From JAHEJX01 sp041605955 (GTDB lineage Bacteria > Actinomycetota > Acidimicrobiia > Spongiisociales > UBA5794): a stretch of 64,000 nucleotides of DNA. This document shows positions 62,600-64,000 of this stretch, in pieces. The stretch is taken from assembly GCA_041605955.1 (NCBI GenBank), contig JBFIXI010000005.1, positions 41,310 through 105,309 on the forward strand, read 5' to 3'. Each line of letters opens with the position of its first letter. Within the stretch, counting starts at the first letter, position 1. A program made the translations under genes and the position numbers. The notes beneath the pieces were generated by a model. The model was not told the DNA's origin. It did no database searches and worked only from the letters and a program-made list of their open reading frames with translations.

Positions 62600-64000
62600 A
62601 TGACGGTGACCACGACACCTGAAGAGCGCACCCCGCCGGCGTCGTTCGACGAGCTCTATCGGTCGTCGCGCGGCGCGCTGTTTCGGGCGCTGGCTGCGAT
62701 AACCGCAGATCGTGATCTCGCCCTCGAGGCCATCGACATCGGATTCACTCGGTGGAGGCGGCGGGTCCGCAAGCCCTCCCATGTACCCGCCGACGTCGGG
62801 GTTATGGCACTCGCCTACCGGTGGGCCGGCAAGCAGCTGGCCAAGGCCCCGAATCAGCTGCACGGATTTCGACTTCGCCCCGAGTCGGAGGCCACTCAAT
62901 CCGCCGCTCTGCGACGCTTCGCCTCCCTTTCGCTCGATGAACGAGCGCTGCTGGTGATGCAGGACCACCTCGGATGGACGGACTCCGAGATCTCGCACGC
63001 GATGCATGCCGACGGCGTAGGTGCTGCCGCCCGGGCACTGCAGGCACGACTGGGCGCGGAGGGATTCGGCCCCACCGACCTGGCCGAGGCGATTCGGTCG
63101 CATGCCGCCTCGTTTGCGGAGCCGCTCAGCCGCCTCGAGACCGTCAAGACAATGGGGTCCATTCAGCGGGCGGGGACGGTCGTTGCCTCTAGCGTCCTCG
63201 GCGTCGTCATCGTGGCCGGGGTCGTGGCCGCGGTCAGCAGTCTGGCCGCGGCGCCGGAAGAAGCCATTGCAGGCAACACCACGGTCGCGCCGACCACGGC
63301 GGGCGCAGAGCTCACTGCAGAGAACGCCGTCTGGCAGCGAGTGGCGCCTCCCGTCGGCGGAGACAACATCATGGCGCTGGCTCACGACGGGACGGACTTC
63401 TTCATGCTGGCCGGCGACGGCCGGGGTCGACCGGTGATGCTGCAATCGAGCAACGGCCTCGATTGGGCGCGAATACCGGCCCCGGCGACCGGTCAGAACA
63501 CCTGGTTCAGCCAGATCGTGGCGACCCCGGATCTGCTGATGGCAGTAGGCAACGGATTCGACGAGGTGGCCGGTCGCGAATCGACCGTGGTGTTCACCTC
63601 GACTGAAGACGGCAGTTGGCAGCAGGCGGTCCTACCCACGGACAACGAGATCGACATCCAAGGCCAGAAGTTCCGGCTGTTCAGCTGGGTGAGCACCGTG
63701 ACGGCCACTGAGGATGGCTTCATGATCATCGGCAGCCAAAACGTGGAGTTCGACCCCGACCAGTTGCTGCGCGAGGTGGTCGATGCGGGGCTGTTGCGCC
63801 ATGGCTGGACGGCGACCCCGGACGGGATGCAGTTCTTCGACGATCAGGGCAACGTTGCCGAGACCAGGACGTGGGATGAGCTGGGCCTTGCGCCGGAGGT
63901 CGGGTCACTGCTGTCTGGGGGAGGCCGCCCCATCATCTGGACCAGCCACGACGGTCTCGAATGGGAAGCCGTGACCACTCTCGCACCCCCCAACTCGCAC
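62600..64000 (+). CDS. ECF-sigma-like domain joined to membrane helix and outer repeat domain (partial)
   Basis: An open frame from ATG 62600 reaches the window end with no stop (467 codons, incomplete). Residues about 15-80 (FDELYRSSRGALFRAL, then DLALEAIDIGFTRWRRR) resemble sigma region 2. Residues about 109-155 (SLSLDERALLVMQDHLG, WTDSEISHAM) resemble region 4. One membrane helix follows (about 193-217, VVASSVLGVVIVAGVV). The outer part has recurring S-x-D/N-G-x-x-W motifs (SSNGLDWARI, TEDGSWQQA, SHDGLEWEAV), as in beta-propeller blades. The sigma part is divergent, so DNA-directed function is not proven. Not a shadow: it uses the only long frame. Confidence 0.75.
   Translation, partial: MTVTTTPEERTPPASFDELYRSSRGALFRALAAITADRDLALEAIDIGFTRWRRRVRKPSHVPADVGVMALAYRWAGKQLAKAPNQLHGFRLRPESEATQSAALRRFASLSLDERALLVMQDHLGWTDSEISHAMHADGVGAAARALQARLGAEGFGPTDLAEAIRSHAASFAEPLSRLETVKTMGSIQRAGTVVASSVLGVVIVAGVVAAVSSLAAAPEEAIAGNTTVAPTTAGAELTAENAVWQRVAPPVGGDNIMALAHDGTDFFMLAGDGRGRPVMLQSSNGLDWARIPAPATGQNTWFSQIVATPDLLMAVGNGFDEVAGRESTVVFTSTEDGSWQQAVLPTDNEIDIQGQKFRLFSWVSTVTATEDGFMIIGSQNVEFDPDQLLREVVDAGLLRHGWTATPDGMQFFDDQGNVAETRTWDELGLAPEVGSLLSGGGRPIIWTSHDGLEWEAVTTLAPPNSH

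Overview
The window is GC-rich, gene-dense chromosomal DNA from an actinobacterium, most likely of the class Acidimicrobiia or a close relative. Lineage markers read directly from the sequence are a WhiB protein, a GlnR-type regulator beside glnA, an acyl-CoA carboxylase epsilon-like subunit, a lysC gene with a well-placed internal start for the beta subunit, and many promoters whose -10 box lies 6-9 bases before the start codon (leaderless transcripts). There is no phage, IS element or CRISPR array. Most of the window is core metabolism.

Layout. 1-3.1 kb: ybaB-recR, a GTDC1/QTMAN-like glycosyltransferase and an alpha/beta hydrolase. 3.1-9.7 kb, minus strand: glpX, thiolase, AccE-like protein and methylmalonyl-CoA epimerase (acyl-CoA and propionate metabolism), then a K+ channel, orphan histidine kinase, PHP phosphoesterase, small membrane protein and a cyclophilin lipoprotein. 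9.8-12.1 kb: lysC-asd. 12.1-16.3 kb: SRPBCC protein, tandem repeats, tRNA-Pro(CGG) and its terminator, a CNNM/CorC protein, an orphan receiver, an NfeD-like protein and WhiB. 16.2-19.4 kb: selA-selB for selenocysteine, with no selC or selD in view. 19.4-24.3 kb: FxsA, NUDIX, metallo-beta-lactamase-fold and LytM proteins, Mrp and an A-type Fe-S carrier. 24.4-24.7 kb: remains of an FG-GAP repeat protein gene. 25-31 kb: DoxX-like, DUF402, RidA, ALDH7, a lipoprotein and a membrane-embedded spermidine-synthase-like protein. 31-33.4 kb: SDR and acyl-CoA dehydrogenase. 33.6-38.9 kb: three GT2 glycosyltransferases around an ABC exporter. 39-41.3 kb: a kinase-aminotransferase fusion.

41.3-44.5 kb is a nitrogen-assimilation locus: glnA-glnR facing a eukaryotic-type glnII, with four 11-bp-spaced GlnR-like half-sites and an 18-bp tandem repeat between them. 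44.7-48.6 kb: an ABC-2 exporter and a membrane protein. 48.6-52.4 kb: a pterin block (FolM-like SDR, folB, a folK-folE fusion, moaA) with structured repeats before folB. 52.5-54.3 kb: two membrane proteins, a decayed ABC-F fragment and an Nfu-type protein. 54.3-61.6 kb: hyuA-hyuB and glcD-glcE-glcF. The window ends with a GNAT protein and an unfinished gene joining an ECF-sigma-like domain through one membrane segment to an extracytoplasmic repeat domain.

The least ordinary items are the GlnR half-site array, the FG-GAP pseudogene, the sigma-membrane-repeat fusion, the folK-folE fusion, the possible hydroxylysine route (kinase/phospho-lyase fusion plus ALDH7), the pair of repeats with covarying hairpins, and the consistent leaderless promoter geometry. 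All family assignments are by eye; no database search was possible.
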